Assembly (NCBI GenBank): GCA_002298155.1 | Contig: DBME01000364.1 | Span: 1-18,483 of the forward strand | DNA: 18,483 bases | DNA from: Holophagaceae bacterium UBA706 | Lineage (GTDB): Bacteria; Acidobacteriota; Holophagae; Holophagales; Holophagaceae | Direction: 5' to 3' | Shown: positions 1 through 8,614 of the stretch, piece by piece | Layout of the letters: each line of letters begins with the position of its first letter | Numbering within the stretch: the stretch's first letter is position 1 | Translations under genes and position numbers: made by a program | Notes under the pieces: model-generated | What the model was told of the DNA's origin: nothing | What the model saw: the letters and a program-made list of their open reading frames with translations, nothing else | Databases searched by the model: none

Positions 1-1
1 C

Positions 2-1486
2 CCTGCCCCGGCCCCGGTCGTCTTCCATGGCCGGACCCTGTTCCTGGTGCGGACCCGGGTGGGCTCCTTCGCCCCCGAAGCCCGGGCCAAGGCCACCACC
101 CAGCGCCTGGAGCGGGTCTCGGGGGACGTCTTCGGCGGGCTTCCCGACTTGCAACGCTCGGACCAGGAACATGCCACCGATATCCTGAGCGGCGACTTGA
201 CCCTTATGACGCTAACGGACGACGACGCCCAGGAGGAGGGCGTGACCCGTGAGGTCCTTGTCCAGAGACGCCTGGAGGTGCTCGGGCCCGCCCTGCGGGC
301 CGCGACCTGGAGGACCAGGGCCAAAGGCCTCGCGTTTGGCATGCTCTGGACCTTCCTGGCCACCTTGGGTGGTTTCGCGGTCCTGCTGGGGGTGCGCTTC
401 GGGTTCCGCAGGATGAGGGCCCGCGTGCTGACGCGCCTGGAGGCCTTGAACCCGGGCTTCCGGATCCAGAACCTGGAACTGGTCTCCCCCGTTCGCATGC
501 GCAATGGGCTCATGCGAATGCTGACAGGGGTCCAGGTGACCACGCAGATCCTGGTGGCCTACCTCTACCTTTCGACGATCTTCAGTTTCTTCCCGGCCAC
601 CGTGGGCTTGGCTTCGCGGCTCCTGGGTTTCGTCCTGGGGCCGCTGAACGTGGTCTACAGGGCCATTCTCGGCTACCTGCCCAGTCTGTTCTTCCTGGTC
701 CTCATCGCTGGGGTGACGCGCTACCTCCTGAAACTCGTCCACCTGATCTTCCTCGGCTTGCAGTCGGGCACCTTGCGGGTTCCGAACTTCCATCCGGATT
801 GGGCCGAACCCACGTACCGCCTTGCGCGGGTTTTCGTGCTGGGCTTTGCCCTGGTGGCAGCCTTCCCCTACCTTCCGGGCTCCGGCTCCGAGGCGTTCAA
901 GGGTGTCTCCCTGTTCTTCGGCCTGGTGTTCAGCCTGGGCTCTTCGGGCGTCGTGGGCAACGCGGTGGCGGGCATCCTCCTCACGTATATGCGCCCCTTC
1001 AAGGTGGGCGACCGCATCGCCGTGGGTGATACGGTGGGGGACGTCATCGAGAAATCAACGCTTGTGACCCGGGTCCGGACCATCAAGAACGTGGACATCA
1101 CGATTCCCAACGCGATGCTCCTGGGCTCCCAGGTGCAGAACTTCAGCGCCAACGCCGCAACCCGGGGCCTCATCCTGCACACCACCGTCACCATCGGCTA
1201 CGACGCCCCTTGGCGCACCGTCCACCGGCTCCTCACCGAAGCCGCCGCCGCCACCGACGGCTTGCTGGCAGAACCGGCGCCCTTCGTGCTCCAGACCAGC
1301 CTGGACGATTTTTTCGTGTCCTATCAGATCAACGCCTACACGGACCAGCCCTCCCAGATGGCCGACACCTATTCCCGCCTCCACGCGAACATCCAGGAGA
1401 GCTTCAACGCTGCCGGGGTGGAGATCATGAGCCCCCATTACAGGGCGGAACGGGATGGGAACAAATCAACGATCCCGGAGAGGTAG
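2..1486 (+). CDS. MscS-family mechanosensitive ion channel (5' end cut by window)
   Basis: Pressure-gated channel of the inner membrane that releases solutes on hypo-osmotic shock. The reading frame is open to the left edge, so the N-terminus lies outside; a GTG at 47 is in frame, but the residues before it (HGRTLFLVR) continue the same conserved segment, so it is probably not the start. An N-terminal extramembrane segment is followed by about five hydrophobic stretches. The last is a Gly/Ala-rich pore helix (SLGSSGVVGNAVAGIL), then the beta domain with MRPFKVGDRI, TIPNAMLLGSQVQNFS, and an alpha/beta C-terminal domain. These are hallmarks of the MscS core. The N-terminal extension resembles the larger MscS paralogues rather than short MscS. 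The stop lies inside the ribosome-binding region of the next gene, so the two are probably co-transcribed. The family call is firm; the gating partner and conducted solute are unknown. Confidence 0.93.
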   Translation, partial: PAPAPVVFHGRTLFLVRTRVGSFAPEARAKATTQRLERVSGDVFGGLPDLQRSDQEHATDILSGDLTLMTLTDDDAQEEGVTREVLVQRRLEVLGPALRAATWRTRAKGLAFGMLWTFLATLGGFAVLLGVRFGFRRMRARVLTRLEALNPGFRIQNLELVSPVRMRNGLMRMLTGVQVTTQILVAYLYLSTIFSFFPATVGLASRLLGFVLGPLNVVYRAILGYLPSLFFLVLIAGVTRYLLKLVHLIFLGLQSGTLRVPNFHPDWAEPTYRLARVFVLGFALVAAFPYLPGSGSEAFKGVSLFFGLVFSLGSSGVVGNAVAGILLTYMRPFKVGDRIAVGDTVGDVIEKSTLVTRVRTIKNVDITIPNAMLLGSQVQNFSANAATRGLILHTTVTIGYDAPWRTVHRLLTEAAAATDGLLAEPAPFVLQTSLDDFFVSYQINAYTDQPSQMADTYSRLHANIQESFNAAGVEIMSPHYRAERDGNKSTIPER

Positions 1487-1488
1487 GC

Positions 1489-2694
1489 ATGCCCATTCCA
1501 CTCCTCGTAGCCGCCTGCGGCGCCCTGTTCTTCCTGGGCCATGTCCTTGAAGCGGTTTTCCGGCGGCACATGATCCCGGATATCCTTCCTCTGATTCTGG
1601 TGGGTTTCGTGATCGGCCCGGTCATGGGCTGGGTCCACCCGGCGGGTGGGACCACCATGGAACACGTGTTCACCCAGGTCGCGCTCATCATCATCCTGTT
1701 CCATGGCGGCCTGGACCTGGGCCTCGGGACGATGAGGGAAAGCGCTCTCCCGGCCATCCGCATCGCATTCGGAATCATGGGGATGAACATCCTCGCGGTG
1801 ACCTGCCTGGCGCACTGGGTGGGGCTCCAGACATGGCAAGGCTCCATTCTTATTGGGGTCGCGCTATCGCCCTTGGCTGCCACCGTGGCGATCCCGCTCC
1901 TTGAGCACCTCCACCTTTCGCCGCGCATGGGAACCATCCTCACGCTCGAATCGGCCCTGGGAGACGTGGTCACCGTGGTGGGGGTGCTCGCCCTGGCTGG
2001 CACCTTCGCCGGGGAGAGCCGAGGCGTCGGCCATGCCCTTGGAGCCTTCCTATCCAGCCTGTTCGCAGCCCTGGTCATCGGCCTGGCTTCGGCCCTCTTC
2101 TGGTCCCTGGTCCATGCCCGCGTCCAGCGGCTGGCCAAGACCTCCTTTTCATCCGAGGCCCTTCTCCTCGTCGTCGCGGGCCTGACGGAATGGCTGGGAT
2201 TCTCGGGCGCCATTGGTGCCCTCGCCTTCGGCATCGGGCTCAGGAACCTGGATCAGCTCCTCCCGGATGCCTTGGTCGTCCGGCTCCGCCTCAACCCCCA
2301 GCAACTTACGGACACGGAGAACGCGGTTCTGGCGGAGGCCGTCTTCATCCTCAAGCTCTTCTTTTTCGTCTACCTTGGAACCCAGATCCGCTTGAACAAC
2401 CTCGGTACGTTCGGATTGGGCGCGCTGTTCACCCTTTCACTGCTTGCGATCCGCCAGGGGTTCTTCCACGGGCAGAAGGCCCTCGCTCCCATTCCGGCCG
2501 AACGGAAACTCGTGGCCTGGCTCGTCCCCAAAGGATTGGCGACGGCCGTCGTCGCTTCGGTCCCCCTGGAAATGGGTCTGGCCAGCGGCGAATGGATCAG
2601 GGACGTGGCCTATGCGGTCATTCCGTTGTCGATTCTGGTGACGAGCCTAGGCGTCGCCCTACTGGGACGGCCCCTTCGTGACGGCTCGCCTTGA
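1489..2694 (+). CDS. Cation:proton antiporter, CPA1/NhaP-like
   Basis: Predicted inner-membrane Na+(K+)/H+ exchanger of 401 residues with about 12 hydrophobic segments from the first residues (PLLVAACGALFFLGHVL) to the C-terminus. ATG 1489 is chosen because GGAGAGG at 1477-1483 sits five bases before it; longer in-frame extensions would run through the upstream channel gene. NhaP-like features are ILFHGGLDL in an early helix and the LESALGDVVTVV segment, which aligns with the ion-binding helix of CPA1 proteins. There the usual Asn-Asp pair is Gly-Asp, leaving a single acidic residue, which suggests electroneutral exchange. No cytoplasmic RCK or long C-terminal domain is present. It follows the MscS gene after 2 bp and converges with another antiporter gene 13 bp beyond its stop. 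The transported ion cannot be read from sequence. Confidence 0.85.
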   Translation: MPIPLLVAACGALFFLGHVLEAVFRRHMIPDILPLILVGFVIGPVMGWVHPAGGTTMEHVFTQVALIIILFHGGLDLGLGTMRESALPAIRIAFGIMGMNILAVTCLAHWVGLQTWQGSILIGVALSPLAATVAIPLLEHLHLSPRMGTILTLESALGDVVTVVGVLALAGTFAGESRGVGHALGAFLSSLFAALVIGLASALFWSLVHARVQRLAKTSFSSEALLLVVAGLTEWLGFSGAIGALAFGIGLRNLDQLLPDALVVRLRLNPQQLTDTENAVLAEAVFILKLFFFVYLGTQIRLNNLGTFGLGALFTLSLLAIRQGFFHGQKALAPIPAERKLVAWLVPKGLATAVVASVPLEMGLASGEWIRDVAYAVIPLSILVTSLGVALLGRPLRDGSP

Positions 2695-2707
2695 TCCTGG
2701 ACGCGCA

Positions 2708-3973
2708 TCACCTTGGCTTCAGCACCCAGCTCAACCCCAAGGGGCCGACGACCGTGGTGAGCAGGATCGCTCCGACGATGCCCGCCTGGACCTCAGGGGG
2801 CAGGAGGGGCATGCCGCCCATCCGGAGATGACTCCCGGCGGCGACGAAAATGAGCCCCACCTCCCCGCGCGGGACCATTCCCCACCCGACCACCGCCACC
2901 CGCATGCCCTTCCCCGCGCCGTAACCCGCCGCGTACTTGCCCACGGTTCCCAGCACCGCGAGGACGGTGGCGAGGAGCAGGGCCGTGGGCGACACCAGGG
3001 CCGCCGGGTCGATCCGGGAGCCCATGAGCACGAAGAAAAGGGGTGAGAGGCTCACCACCAGGGGGTGCAGGAGTTCATCGAGGGAATGGAGCTCCCTCTC
3101 CTCCAGGTGCTTGATGTGGGCCCGTTCCAGAATGAGACCCGCCGCATAGGCGCCGACGATGGTCGCCAATCCGGCCTTGCTTCCAAGCCAGGCGAGCATG
3201 AACGCGAAACCAAGCCCCACCGGCAGCAGGACCTGCTCGCTTCGGAAACGGTCCGCGAGATGGAACAGATGCGGGGTGAGGAAGCGTCCCACGGTGAAAG
3301 CGCCCGCCAGAAAGCCGACCGCCAGGCCCAAGGTGCGGGCCAAGGTCGCCCAGGGAAGCCCACCCCCATTCCCGGCCACCAGGACCAGGCCGGAGACGAG
3401 CACCAGCACGAGCAGTCCCATGACGTCGTCCAGGACGGCCGCCCCCATGATCACGCGCCCCTCGCGGGTCCGGGAGGCCCCTCGTTCACCGAGAACCTGG
3501 GCGGAAACGCCGATGGACGTGGCACAGAGGCAGGCCCCGATGAAGAGCCCCTGGATCCAGGGTGAACCCGCGGGAAGGAGCGCATGACTGCCCAGGAGCC
3601 CGAGGACCATGGGCAGGATCACGCCCAGGACCGCCACCCGGAAACTGGGGAGCCCTACCCGGACCATCTCGGGAACCGTGCTTTCCAGGCCAACGGCGAA
3701 CATGAGGACGACGATCCCGATTTCGGCGAAATACTCCATGCCGGGAACGTTTGCGGGCTGGGGCACAAGGGTGGGCAGGGCCTTGGCAAGGCAGGCCAGG
3801 ACCAGACCCGCCCCCAGTTCTCCCACCACCCGCGGCAGGCCCACCCGATGGCAGATCTCGGTTCCGACCTTCGCGAGAAGCCACATCACGGCAAGGGCGA
3901 GCAGGACCTGCGCCTCGCTTCCGCTGCTCCCACCGGTCAGTACGAAATGGAGGAATTCGATGGGTGGCGGCAT
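2708..3973 (-). CDS. Cation:proton antiporter, CPA2 (KefB/NapA-like)
   Basis: Inner-membrane monovalent cation/H+ antiporter of 421 residues, about 12-13 transmembrane segments. It shows the CPA2 aspartate pair in AAVLDDVMGLLVL, which in NapA/NhaA-type proteins binds the ion and goes with electrogenic exchange, and a late MVPRGEVGLIF motif typical of this group. It ends soon after the last helix, so the TrkA-N/RCK regulatory domain of Kef potassium channels is absent; a simple Na+/H+ antiporter is more likely than a glutathione-gated Kef system. The ATG lies four bases after the stop of the upstream glycosyltransferase gene with only a weak Shine-Dalgarno (GAGAG), implying translational coupling as the last gene of the sucrose-type operon. 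It converges on the CPA1 antiporter with no obvious terminator between them. Confidence 0.87.
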   Translation of the reverse strand: MPPPIEFLHFVLTGGSSGSEAQVLLALAVMWLLAKVGTEICHRVGLPRVVGELGAGLVLACLAKALPTLVPQPANVPGMEYFAEIGIVVLMFAVGLESTVPEMVRVGLPSFRVAVLGVILPMVLGLLGSHALLPAGSPWIQGLFIGACLCATSIGVSAQVLGERGASRTREGRVIMGAAVLDDVMGLLVLVLVSGLVLVAGNGGGLPWATLARTLGLAVGFLAGAFTVGRFLTPHLFHLADRFRSEQVLLPVGLGFAFMLAWLGSKAGLATIVGAYAAGLILERAHIKHLEERELHSLDELLHPLVVSLSPLFFVLMGSRIDPAALVSPTALLLATVLAVLGTVGKYAAGYGAGKGMRVAVVGWGMVPRGEVGLIFVAAGSHLRMGGMPLLPPEVQAGIVGAILLTTVVGPLGLSWVLKPR

Positions 3974-3977
3974 GGCG

Positions 3978-5192
3978 TCAGGCTCTCCCGTTGTCCAGAT
4001 CGACCTGGTGCTGGATTTCCTCCAGGAAGCCCGGCATGGCTGCGGTGATGCGGTTCCAGTTGGGCAGGAGCGGCTGGCCCAGGGGATCGGCGAGGTAGGC
4101 CTCGGAGGCGATCCGGATGGCCTTGGCGAAACACTCCACGGTCACCTCCTCCTGATGGCGGTCGAAGAGGAGACCATCGATGAGGGCATCGGCCTGGTAG
4201 CGCGTGATGGTGTCTTCCGCCGTCCGCACATAGGTCGACTGCAGGGCCCGGAACAGGCCGGAATCCAGTCTCGCCCCCTCCGCCGACAGGGTCCGGAAGA
4301 GCGTCTTGCATATGTCCACGGCCATCTTCATCAGGCCCTGGCCGGGGTCGTCCGGCGACAGGGCCTGGTGCCGGTGGTCATAGACGTCGCACAGCTCGGA
4401 CTGACAGACCCGTTTGACGGAACAGTTCCGGTAGACTTCGCCCAGGACGCCGACCTCCAGCCCCCAATCCGAGGGGATCCGGTTGACCCGGGCCAGATCG
4501 GACTTCATGCAGAATTCACCCGCCAACGGGTACCTGAAACTGTCCAGGAACCCCAGAAGGGGTATGGGTCCCAGGATGGCCTGCAGCGAGCGGATCAGGG
4601 GGGTCATGAGCAGCCGGGTCACCCTGCCGTGCATCCGATCGGTCACACGGGCATAGAACCCCTTGCAGAATTCGAAATTGATGTTCGGGTTGACCACCGG
4701 GTAGCAGAGACGGGCCAGGAATTCCCGGTTGAACGTCAGCACGTCGCAGTCGTGGAGCGCAATGACATCGGCCTTCTGGCTCACGAGGACGTACCCGAAG
4801 GCCAGCCAGCAGGACCTCCCCTTCCCGTCCATGCCGACCGGCAGGTTGTTGGCACTCAGGCGTTGGTACATCGCCTGGATGCGGGGCCCGTCGTTCCAGA
4901 TGAAGGTGACGTCCTGGGGAAGGTCGGCCACCCTGTCCCGCGCCATCCGGAATTGGCGCTCGTCGGCGCCACTGATCGTGAAGACCACCTGGGTCAGGTA
5001 GGGGACCTCCCTCAATTCCCCCAGGATGCGCGGCATGGCCGGCCCTTCGAATTCCCGCCACAGGGCTGGAAGCACCAGGGCGATGGGGCGGCTCCGGGCG
5101 TACGTCGTCAGTTCCCGCTCAAGGCGCTCGTGCCCTGAATCGACGAGGCGGTGGAGGGTGGCCACGACGCCGGTCTGGTAGAAGTCGGACAT
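3978..5192 (-). CDS. GT81-type glycosyltransferase, glucosyl-3-phosphoglycerate synthase-like
   Basis: A 404-residue GT-A fold glycosyltransferase. It carries the metal/nucleotide-sugar DxD-type motif HDCD (about residues 147-150), then KGFYARV, GRVTRLL and YPLAGEF (about 221-227), in the order and spacing of glucosyl-3-phosphoglycerate synthase (GpgS). GpgS transfers glucose from an NDP-glucose to 3-phosphoglycerate in the first step of glucosylglycerate synthesis. ATG 5192 is chosen over an in-frame GTG at 5216 because GGAG stands about six bases upstream and it avoids overlap with the sucrose-phosphate synthase gene. It lies 11 bp after that gene and 4 bp before an antiporter gene, so it is probably in the same operon. 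Family membership is well supported; the exact acceptor (3-phosphoglycerate versus another phosphorylated acid) is inferred. Confidence 0.78.
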   Translation of the reverse strand: MSDFYQTGVVATLHRLVDSGHERLERELTTYARSRPIALVLPALWREFEGPAMPRILGELREVPYLTQVVFTISGADERQFRMARDRVADLPQDVTFIWNDGPRIQAMYQRLSANNLPVGMDGKGRSCWLAFGYVLVSQKADVIALHDCDVLTFNREFLARLCYPVVNPNINFEFCKGFYARVTDRMHGRVTRLLMTPLIRSLQAILGPIPLLGFLDSFRYPLAGEFCMKSDLARVNRIPSDWGLEVGVLGEVYRNCSVKRVCQSELCDVYDHRHQALSPDDPGQGLMKMAVDICKTLFRTLSAEGARLDSGLFRALQSTYVRTAEDTITRYQADALIDGLLFDRHQEEVTVECFAKAIRIASEAYLADPLGQPLLPNWNRITAAMPGFLEEIQHQVDLDNGRA

Positions 5193-5203
5193 GGGCGGCT
5201 CCG

Positions 5204-7399
5204 TCAGGGAACGCACTGGAGGTAGAAGGCCGCCCTGGCTTCTCCCCCAGGTAATGGGGGGTCCAGGAGGATGCCAAAGTGCTGCAACCCTTCCAGCACG
5301 CCCGCGGCGAAACCGGCCGGGGAGAAATGGATTCCGCTGCGTCCCTCCAGATGGGCCAGTTCAGGGCTGTGGTTGGCCACGACGATGGCCAGGGGTTCGC
5401 CGGTCAACATGTCGATATCGTTGCCGGAATCCCCCGCCACGACGAAACGGCCGAGGGGCATGCCCCACTTGATGGCCAGGTAGCGCAGCGCCTGGCCTTT
5501 GGACGCCCGGTGAGGCAGGACGTCCAGATAGCGGGCCTGGGAGTAGACCAGCCTCGCCCGCAACCCGTCCCCCGCCAAGCTGGAACGGATCCTGGCGAGC
5601 TCGGGCATCCGGTCGGGGTTCACGTGGTAACTGATCTTGAAGGGCCCGAGTTTGCGCCGGGCCTGGAGGCGCAGCCCAGGCAGGCCGGCCAGGCTTCCCA
5701 GCACGTCCTCCCTGCGCCAGCCGTGCCGGACATGGCTTTCCCAGCCCAGGTCCTGGCGCCAATCGGGCCCATAGTGGATTTCCGTCCCCACGCTGGAGAC
5801 CAGCACATCCGGGGGGGCGATTCCCCAGTCCCGGAGGACCCAGAGGGCACTCTCCAGGCGGCGCCCGGTGACGATTCCGAAAGCCAGGCGGTGCCGGTTG
5901 GCGCCGATCCATTCCAGCAAAGGGGCGAGGGAGGGCCTGTCTCCGATCAGCGTACGATCGAGATCGACCATGAGGGCCCATTCCGCCCGCAGGAAGGGCG
6001 AGGAGCCCATGGGGCGGATGGCCGTCAGCTCTCTCCGGCGTCCTTTCTGGTTCCGTTTGAGGATCCGCCTCACGGCCTTGACGTACCGTTCCGCGTGGGC
6101 TTCCCAGGTATAGAAGGCGCGCACGCCCTTGACCCCTTGCCGTGACCACTCCGCCCAGCGCCTGGGATCGGCGAGGGCCGCCTTGAGGGCGGCGGCCATT
6201 TCGCCGGGTTCCTGGACCTTCATGAGAAGGCCGTTGCGGCAATTGGCCACGATGTCCTTGGGCCCACCACTGTCGGTGACAACCAGAGGAAGACCCGATG
6301 CCGCCGCTTCGATCAAGGTCAGACCGAAGGTCTCGGAAAGGGCTGGATTCGCGCAGACGCCCTTGCGGCGGACCGCCAGCCGGTAGTAGTCCGGAATGTC
6401 CTCCGGTCCATGGTGCTTGGGGATCGCGACATGACCATACAGGTCGTGCCGGTCGATGGCGTGCAGGAGTCCTTCCCAGGTGGTGCGGCAGGCCTCGTCC
6501 AGGTCCCTGTAATCGGTGCGGTTGCCCGCCACGATCACCAGGTTGGCCCGGGCGCGCAGCTCGGTGTCCTCCCCGAACGCCTGCACAAGGCCCAGAAGGT
6601 TTTTCCGGGGGACGGGCCGCCCGATGCACAGAATCATCGGCTTGTCCGGATCCTGCAGGAAACGGTCCACAGAACCGGCGACCCTTCCAAGGGCGGCGTT
6701 GGGCCCCGGCGGGGAAAAGCGGGAGGTGTCCGTACCCGGGGGAAGGACCATCGCCCTGTGGGCGTCGAAGCTCTCGTAGGCTGCATACTGCTCCTCCAGT
6801 TCCTGGCGGGTGCTGGCGATGACCAGGGAGGCATGGCCCAGCACCTCCTCCTCCGCCTGGATCCGCCGCGAGAAGTGGAAGGTGCGTTCCAGGGCCGCCT
6901 CCCGGCCCCCAGCGGCCAGGAGGCTCGCCTTCTTGCACCGGCCCAGGGAATGCCCCGAGTGGATGAAAGGGATTCCCAGGAGGCTGGACAGCCGCATGGC
7001 CACGTAGCCTGCGTCGCCATAGTGGCTGTGGATCAGGTCGGGCAGCCTGGGCAGATTCCGGGCATGGGCCAGGTAGGCATCAACCAGGTCGTCCAGGTGG
7101 TCCCAGAGGAGTTCCTTGCGGAGGTAGCGCGGGGGACCGAAGGGAAGGCGCAGGATCCGCGCGTGCGGGCCCAGGGCCTCCTCAGGGCGCCCGTAATCCG
7201 GGGACACCCCGGGCGCCTCGACCCGGCGCGTCAGGAGATCCACCTGGGCCACGCCCGGATGCCCAGCCAAGGCCCTGGCGAGCTCCAGGACGTAGAGCAC
7301 CTGCCCCCCGGTGTCGGGATCCCGGCCCAGTTCAGGTTCCTTTCCACGGATGAGGCCATGGACGCTGACCAGGAGGAGGTGGAGACCCTCGGCCTTCAA
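5204..7399 (-). CDS. sps: Sucrose-phosphate synthase fused to a HAD-IIB phosphatase domain
   Basis: Makes sucrose 6-phosphate from an NDP-glucose and fructose 6-phosphate, probably in the cytoplasm. The GT-B part (about residues 1-450) begins with SVHGLIRG and carries GRDPDTGGQ, HSHYGDAG and GHSLGR, all sucrose synthase/SPS signatures. It continues with RPVPRKN and the E-x7-E donor-site motif in SETFGLTLIEA. From about 475 a HAD-IIB domain follows with DLDRTL, a TGR motif, an ASKGQAL lysine and GDSGND. Both aspartates of the DxD nucleophile motif are present, so this domain may be an active sucrose-phosphate phosphatase, unlike SPS proteins whose C-terminal domain is degenerate. The TTG at 7399 overlaps the upstream stop (TTGA) and has AGGGGG seven bases before it; a GTG at 7417 is possible but lacks a ribosome site. 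Confidence 0.92.
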   Translation of the reverse strand: MKAEGLHLLLVSVHGLIRGKEPELGRDPDTGGQVLYVLELARALAGHPGVAQVDLLTRRVEAPGVSPDYGRPEEALGPHARILRLPFGPPRYLRKELLWDHLDDLVDAYLAHARNLPRLPDLIHSHYGDAGYVAMRLSSLLGIPFIHSGHSLGRCKKASLLAAGGREAALERTFHFSRRIQAEEEVLGHASLVIASTRQELEEQYAAYESFDAHRAMVLPPGTDTSRFSPPGPNAALGRVAGSVDRFLQDPDKPMILCIGRPVPRKNLLGLVQAFGEDTELRARANLVIVAGNRTDYRDLDEACRTTWEGLLHAIDRHDLYGHVAIPKHHGPEDIPDYYRLAVRRKGVCANPALSETFGLTLIEAAASGLPLVVTDSGGPKDIVANCRNGLLMKVQEPGEMAAALKAALADPRRWAEWSRQGVKGVRAFYTWEAHAERYVKAVRRILKRNQKGRRRELTAIRPMGSSPFLRAEWALMVDLDRTLIGDRPSLAPLLEWIGANRHRLAFGIVTGRRLESALWVLRDWGIAPPDVLVSSVGTEIHYGPDWRQDLGWESHVRHGWRREDVLGSLAGLPGLRLQARRKLGPFKISYHVNPDRMPELARIRSSLAGDGLRARLVYSQARYLDVLPHRASKGQALRYLAIKWGMPLGRFVVAGDSGNDIDMLTGEPLAIVVANHSPELAHLEGRSGIHFSPAGFAAGVLEGLQHFGILLDPPLPGGEARAAFYLQCVP

Positions 7400-8157
7400 C
7401 CTGCCACCCCCTGGCACCGGAGCGTCAGGAGCGCCTCCAGGATGCCCCGGGGGCCCGGAAACCGGGTGCGGTGGATGCGCTCCCAGGGCAGGTCCCGATT
7501 CCGGTGGTCGAGGCGGCTGTCCACCATCACGACTGGCAGGTCGGCCATACCCAGCAGGGCGATGTCGTTTTCAGAGTCGCCGCAGGCCATGACGGGAGGA
7601 GAAGGCTGGAACCGGCCCTGCAGGAAGGCCGCTGCCGCGCCCTTGTTGATGCCTTGGGGCAGCACGTCCAGACAGCGCCCCGTGGCCAGCACGTCGGCGA
7701 TCATGCCGAGCCGTCCGAGGCGCTCGCGCAGCTCGGCTTGGGCACCGGGAACATCCCGCCAGGATTCCACCTCCAGGGCCAGTCGCCGGACGGCGGCGAT
7801 GCCCGGTTGCGGGCGGATCCCTGCGGGCAGCCACCCGGGGCCGGCCTCGGCCAAGGGCCGCGTGTCCCAGCGGGAACCCACCCAGGCGGCGTAGTCCCCG
7901 TTCTCCACCCAGGCGCCCCCGGCCCGGGCGTGGAAGATCGCCGTCCCCACATCCACGATGAAATTCCGTGGCCAGACCCGGAGGAGTTGCCCAAAGGACC
8001 GAAGGGCCGAGCGAAGCGATCTGCCCGTGGCGAAGGTGAGCGTCAGATCCGGCCGGGAGGCGATGTAGGCCTCGAGCTTGCGAAGGGGGCGGCGGTCCGG
8101 GCCTGCGGGGATCCAGGTGCCGTCAAGATCCGAAATGAGATGGAGGGTGGTTTCCAT
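7396..8157 (-). CDS. HAD-IIB family sugar-phosphate phosphatase (sucrose-phosphate phosphatase-like)
   Basis: A stand-alone 253-residue HAD-superfamily phosphatase. Motif I is DLDGT with the catalytic aspartates at residues 10 and 12; an FATGR motif follows, then a conserved lysine in INKGAAA and GDSENDIALL as the metal-binding motif IV. The C2-type cap between them matches the HAD-IIB group that includes sucrose-phosphate phosphatase and mannosyl/glucosyl-3-phosphoglycerate phosphatases. ATG 8157 is preceded by a near-perfect AGGAGG at ideal spacing; upstream in-frame residues are low-complexity and rejected. It begins 14 bp after the HPF-like gene and overlaps the sucrose-phosphate synthase start. 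Because that synthase already carries its own phosphatase domain, this enzyme may act on sucrose phosphate or instead on the product of the GT81 transferase. Confidence 0.86.
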   Translation of the reverse strand: METTLHLISDLDGTWIPAGPDRRPLRKLEAYIASRPDLTLTFATGRSLRSALRSFGQLLRVWPRNFIVDVGTAIFHARAGGAWVENGDYAAWVGSRWDTRPLAEAGPGWLPAGIRPQPGIAAVRRLALEVESWRDVPGAQAELRERLGRLGMIADVLATGRCLDVLPQGINKGAAAAFLQGRFQPSPPVMACGDSENDIALLGMADLPVVMVDSRLDHRNRDLPWERIHRTRFPGPRGILEALLTLRCQGVAG

Positions 8158-8171
8158 GTTCCCTCCTGTTC

Positions 8172-8558
8172 TCATCGTCTTGCGTGCCGTCTGCGCTGCA
8201 AGGTACGCCTGACGGATCGCTCCAGCACCCCCAGGGCATGGTCGAAGGCCGAGCGAGGATCCTGGGCCATGCGCTCCGCGATCACGGGGCCTCCCCCCTC
8301 CAGGACCACCACCACCGAGCATGCGTATCGGGGAGCGCCATGGGGACCACTTTCATCCCAAAGCCGGATCACCAGATCCTGGATGAAACGGGAGAATTTG
8401 CCCAGTTTGAAGCCGATATGACGGCTTACGTAGGTCCGCGAATCCGTGTCCCTGGAAAGGCCGGCCGCCTTGATGCGGATGAGGCTCCGGGTGCGAGCCT
8501 CGTCCGCGGGCGGAATACCAGCGGGAGCGGAATCCGCGAAGACGAAAGGATTACTCAT
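8172..8558 (-). CDS. HPF/RaiA-like ribosome-associated protein (putative)
   Basis: A 128-residue basic-ended protein. After a short variable N-terminus (about 1-22), residues 24-125 have the beta-alpha-beta-beta-beta-alpha pattern of the S30AE/HPF/RaiA fold: IRIKAAG strand, a helix through YVSRHIGFKLGKF, strands around IQDLVIRLWDESG and YACSVVVVLEGG, and a final helix with AFDHALGVLERSVRRTLQRRR ending in an Arg cluster. This family binds the small ribosomal subunit and promotes hibernation or protects ribosomes under stress. ATG 8558 is chosen for GGAGG five bases upstream. It is the first gene after the promoter at 8666-8694 and leads the sucrose operon. The match is by pattern and is weaker than for the neighbouring enzymes; no long HPF dimerisation domain is present. 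Confidence 0.66.
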   Translation of the reverse strand: MSNPFVFADSAPAGIPPADEARTRSLIRIKAAGLSRDTDSRTYVSRHIGFKLGKFSRFIQDLVIRLWDESGPHGAPRYACSVVVVLEGGGPVIAERMAQDPRSAFDHALGVLERSVRRTLQRRRHARR

Positions 8559-8614
8559 GATTCCTCCATTCGACGAAACCTTCGCCAGAATGGAAGGCGG
8601 CCCGACCTTCGCTG

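Noticed and set aside
2711..2744. CCTTGG/CCAAGG and CCCC-AA-GGGG dyads as a bidirectional terminator between the antiporter genes
   Set aside because: They lie inside the CPA2 coding region, are short, and have no T-tract on either strand.
3609..5138. Long plus-strand open frame of 509 codons
   Set aside because: Shadow of the minus-strand CPA2 antiporter and GT81 genes; arginine/proline-rich, then low-complexity, with no domain.
6410..7894. Plus-strand open frame of 494 codons
   Set aside because: Antisense to the sucrose-phosphate synthase and HAD-IIB genes; composition typical of GC-rich shadows.
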